From Lecanicillium sp. G3 (taxonomy: Eukaryota > Ascomycota > Sordariomycetes > Hypocreales > Cordycipitaceae): a stretch of 64,000 nt of DNA. The translations under genes were made by a program, and so were the position numbers. The notes below the pieces were generated by a model that saw only the letters and a list, made by a program, of their open reading frames with translations, ran no database searches and was not told where the DNA came from. Below are positions 61,913 through 64,000 of the stretch, one piece after another (position 1 is the first letter of the stretch; every line of letters begins with the position of its first letter). The stretch is from positions 806,001 to 870,000 of the forward strand of contig JAZHPD010000001.1 in assembly GCA_037575805.1 (NCBI GenBank). The letters run 5' to 3'.

Positions 61913-64000
61913 TGTGACGGTGTTGACCGGGGGGGTTTGTGAGTGTGGGAGGGTAAAGGAGCGACGATGCTTCGGCGTTGACGGACTTTATATCTTCGCG
62001 GTCGGTATGTTTTATGCTGGTTTCGTCTGGTTCGGGCGGCGCTTCGGTAACCGAGAGTTTTTCTTGTCGTGTGCGTGGGTTACGCAAACGAGGCCTTGTG
62101 GTTATGACGAGCCCGGCTCAGCTGATTTTCGGATGAAAGGGTATATATGCTGTACAAAAGTGGCGGGAAAATCAAAAAAAGACTAGAAGAATACCAGATC
62201 CTTCTACAACGGCTTCATGAGATAAAACAAGTCGTGAAATGTGTATCGGCGGTTTGGCTTTGGCAGAGTGAGGTTGGATTGCTGGATGATATTTGGGCGA
62301 AGCGGTCTGGTCGCAGCAAGAAGGGTACAGGCGATTTCTTATAAGACGAAGGACGGGAAGTGGCTAACCAAAATTTTGAGGTACATGCTTCAACGTGCGG
62401 CCAACGGGCGAAGAGCAAGTACCGTCTTCGCATTGTGGGTCCGGACCTGGATTCTGGTCCCCTGGCCGCGCTGGCCGAGGAGGGGGGGGAGGGGGAACCA
62501 ATTGTTGTGGTGTGTGGGCTACGGCGTCACCGGCTCACTACCTAAAGAAGCCAAATATAGCAGAGTACGGGGTTTCGCGGCAAGGGGAAAAAGAAAAAAA
62601 AAATTGTCAACAGAGCCGCAAGCACCGCCGCAGTTTCCGTCTTTTTACCGCCGTTGCCAATTTATCAGACATTTAGGTTGGTTTTTTTTTGCCCCGTGTA
62701 GACAACCTCGTTCCCTCGGCATCTTTCTCGCATGAACGAGGGCTCTGTCCTTCCCCCCCGCGACTTGTCTTTCTGTACGTACCACCCACACCAGCAAGGG
62801 GGGTCAACTCCACTGCACTACCCAGCGCCGGTGCTGTTGGCAGCGTTAGGTACATGCGCGAGCCCGCCATTGCACACCACTTTGGCAGGTACCATTTTCT
62901 TTTTGCCAGAGGAGGATCGCGAACTTTTTAGCGGAGACCAGTACCCAGCAAAAGTCTCCATATTTTGCGTCATTGGTACATTTCTCATTCGTCTGCATGT
63001 ATTACGTTTGGGCATAAGGACAAGAAGAGGGGAACTTTGAAGTGTAAATTAAATCTGAAAAAAAAAAAAAAAAAAAATAGCACATGGAGGGTAAGTAGTT
63101 GGCAAAAAAACAGGAGAAAAAAAAGTAAATTTCCAGTCCAACAACAATTACATGTTTTCTTCTTTTGGTTTCTTGGCTGGGGACCATTGCGAGATGGGTT
63201 GGGTGTCGCAAAGGCAACCATGTTACCCTCGTGACCATCACCAATGCCAACTAGGCCGACTCTGCAATTGCGTCATTGCACAGCGACAACCCGTAGCGTC
63301 CTGTCCAAGGGTCCTCTCCGAGCCAGCCTCATGTCTTCTGTTGCGGATTGGGAAGGACTGGACGGATCTTCGACATCTTGACATTGTACCCATATTATGC
63401 ATAGCAGCGAATTGATGCGACATGCTATGCACAGCTGGGCCGTTTTGATGTCATTGCGATGCCGACGCATCTCCACGGGATCTCAACACACAAATTTCGA
63501 ACTGCATCATGCCACGCCATGCTGCGCTGTTCCCCACAAGCGACGTAGCTTCACCGGCTTGCAGGAGTACGTGGCTTGATGCATTACATGTAGCTCGGCC
63601 TGCTGGTGCCCGAAGATGCAAGAGTCCACGCCGCGAGCTAGCAGAGCTCCATGCAGGTTAATTCAACGAGCACACCGCCTCGGTTGACGTTGCGGTGTCA
63701 CAGCAAACATAGCTAACCCCAGATGACAATTGCCATAGGATAAGAGTCAATTCGTCGCACGCACAAACATGCTGTCAATGGACCGTATACCCATGCGCCA
63801 TTGCATTTGTGCAAAGAAACTACAAGTACATAACTAGTAAAGAAAATGGGGGGGGGGGAACCCGACAAGTCGAGTCAACAAAAATCAACAGCTGCTCGTC
63901 ATCATATACCAACACATGACATTTTGTCCACCAGCCAGGCCAGAGCAAGTAAGACGGGTAGCACCTTGTGCTCAAGACCCCTTTTTTCAGGATCCCCTTT
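61913..64000. other. Gene-free right end
   Basis: The left part is the F-box promoter. Several frames (62241-62735, 62689-62931, 63152-63415) are open by chance or on both strands at once and have no recognisable product. Long A/T runs occur at 62588-62602 and 63059-63077, and a G run at 63848-63857. A gene starting beyond the right edge cannot be excluded. Confidence 0.5.

Noticed and set aside
60768..62087. 439-codon minus frame overlapping the F-box gene
   Set aside because: It is another reading frame of the same GC-rich exon; the F-box and Cys/His residues exist only in the frame ending at 60863.
49191..64000. Possible secondary-metabolite or defence gene cluster around the isomerase, ceramidase and glycosyltransferase
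   Set aside because: There is no polyketide synthase, peptide synthetase, terpene cyclase, transporter or cluster regulator, and intergenic gaps are large; these look like unrelated neighbours.

Overview
This window is nuclear DNA from a filamentous ascomycete, most likely a Sordariomycete and perhaps Hypocreales. The evidence is short GT-AG introns with GTAAGT/GTACGT-type donors, CTAAC-like branch sites and G/C-rich third codon positions. Every recognisable protein is a typical Pezizomycotina housekeeping or developmental type. I assign 17 protein genes (one cut by the left edge) and two intron-containing tRNA genes. I rebuilt the spliced models by hand; every multi-exon model closes in frame.

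Left part (1-24.8 kb, gene-dense): a Ser/Arg-rich protein open to the left edge; U1 snRNP protein C; the p24 cargo receptor Erv25; succinate dehydrogenase flavinylation factor Sdh5/SDHAF2; the kinetochore MIND subunit Dsn1/Mis13; an Atf1/AtfA-type bZIP factor; a nine-zinc-knuckle (CnjB-type) protein; the Fe-S assembly factor Dre2; the Golgi carboxypeptidase Kex1; the SPOUT arginine methyltransferase Sfm1; and tRNA-Ile(UAU).

Middle part (24.8-49.2 kb, gene-poor): two deserts of about 8.7 kb and 8.3 kb surround an 865-residue, probably regulatory protein, a GNAT acetyltransferase and an SPX-domain membrane protein. The first desert contains an almost pure G/C homopolymer patch that looks like a sequencing or assembly artefact. 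Parts of both deserts are C/T-rich on the + strand without open frames, which resembles fungal leader or long non-coding RNA sequence.

Right part (49.2-64 kb): a KpsF/GutQ-type sugar-phosphate isomerase with an unexplained coding-like stretch just after its stop; a membrane-anchored neutral ceramidase; a GT31-type glycosyltransferase; tRNA-Glu(CUC); and an F-box protein. The last 2 kb hold no supported gene.

The genes share no obvious pathway, and I see no biosynthetic cluster, intact transposon, CRISPR or defence system. Shared themes are only loose: secretory pathway (Erv25, Kex1, GT31, ceramidase), mitochondrion and Fe-S (Sdh5, Dre2), and stress or development (Atf1, the 865-residue protein). 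The most unusual features are gene-structural: a 6-nt microexon in U1-C, an 18-nt exon in SFM1, introns cutting repeatedly inside zinc knuckles (one GC-AG), the possible hidden terminal exon of the isomerase, and the long ORF-free leader-like tracts.
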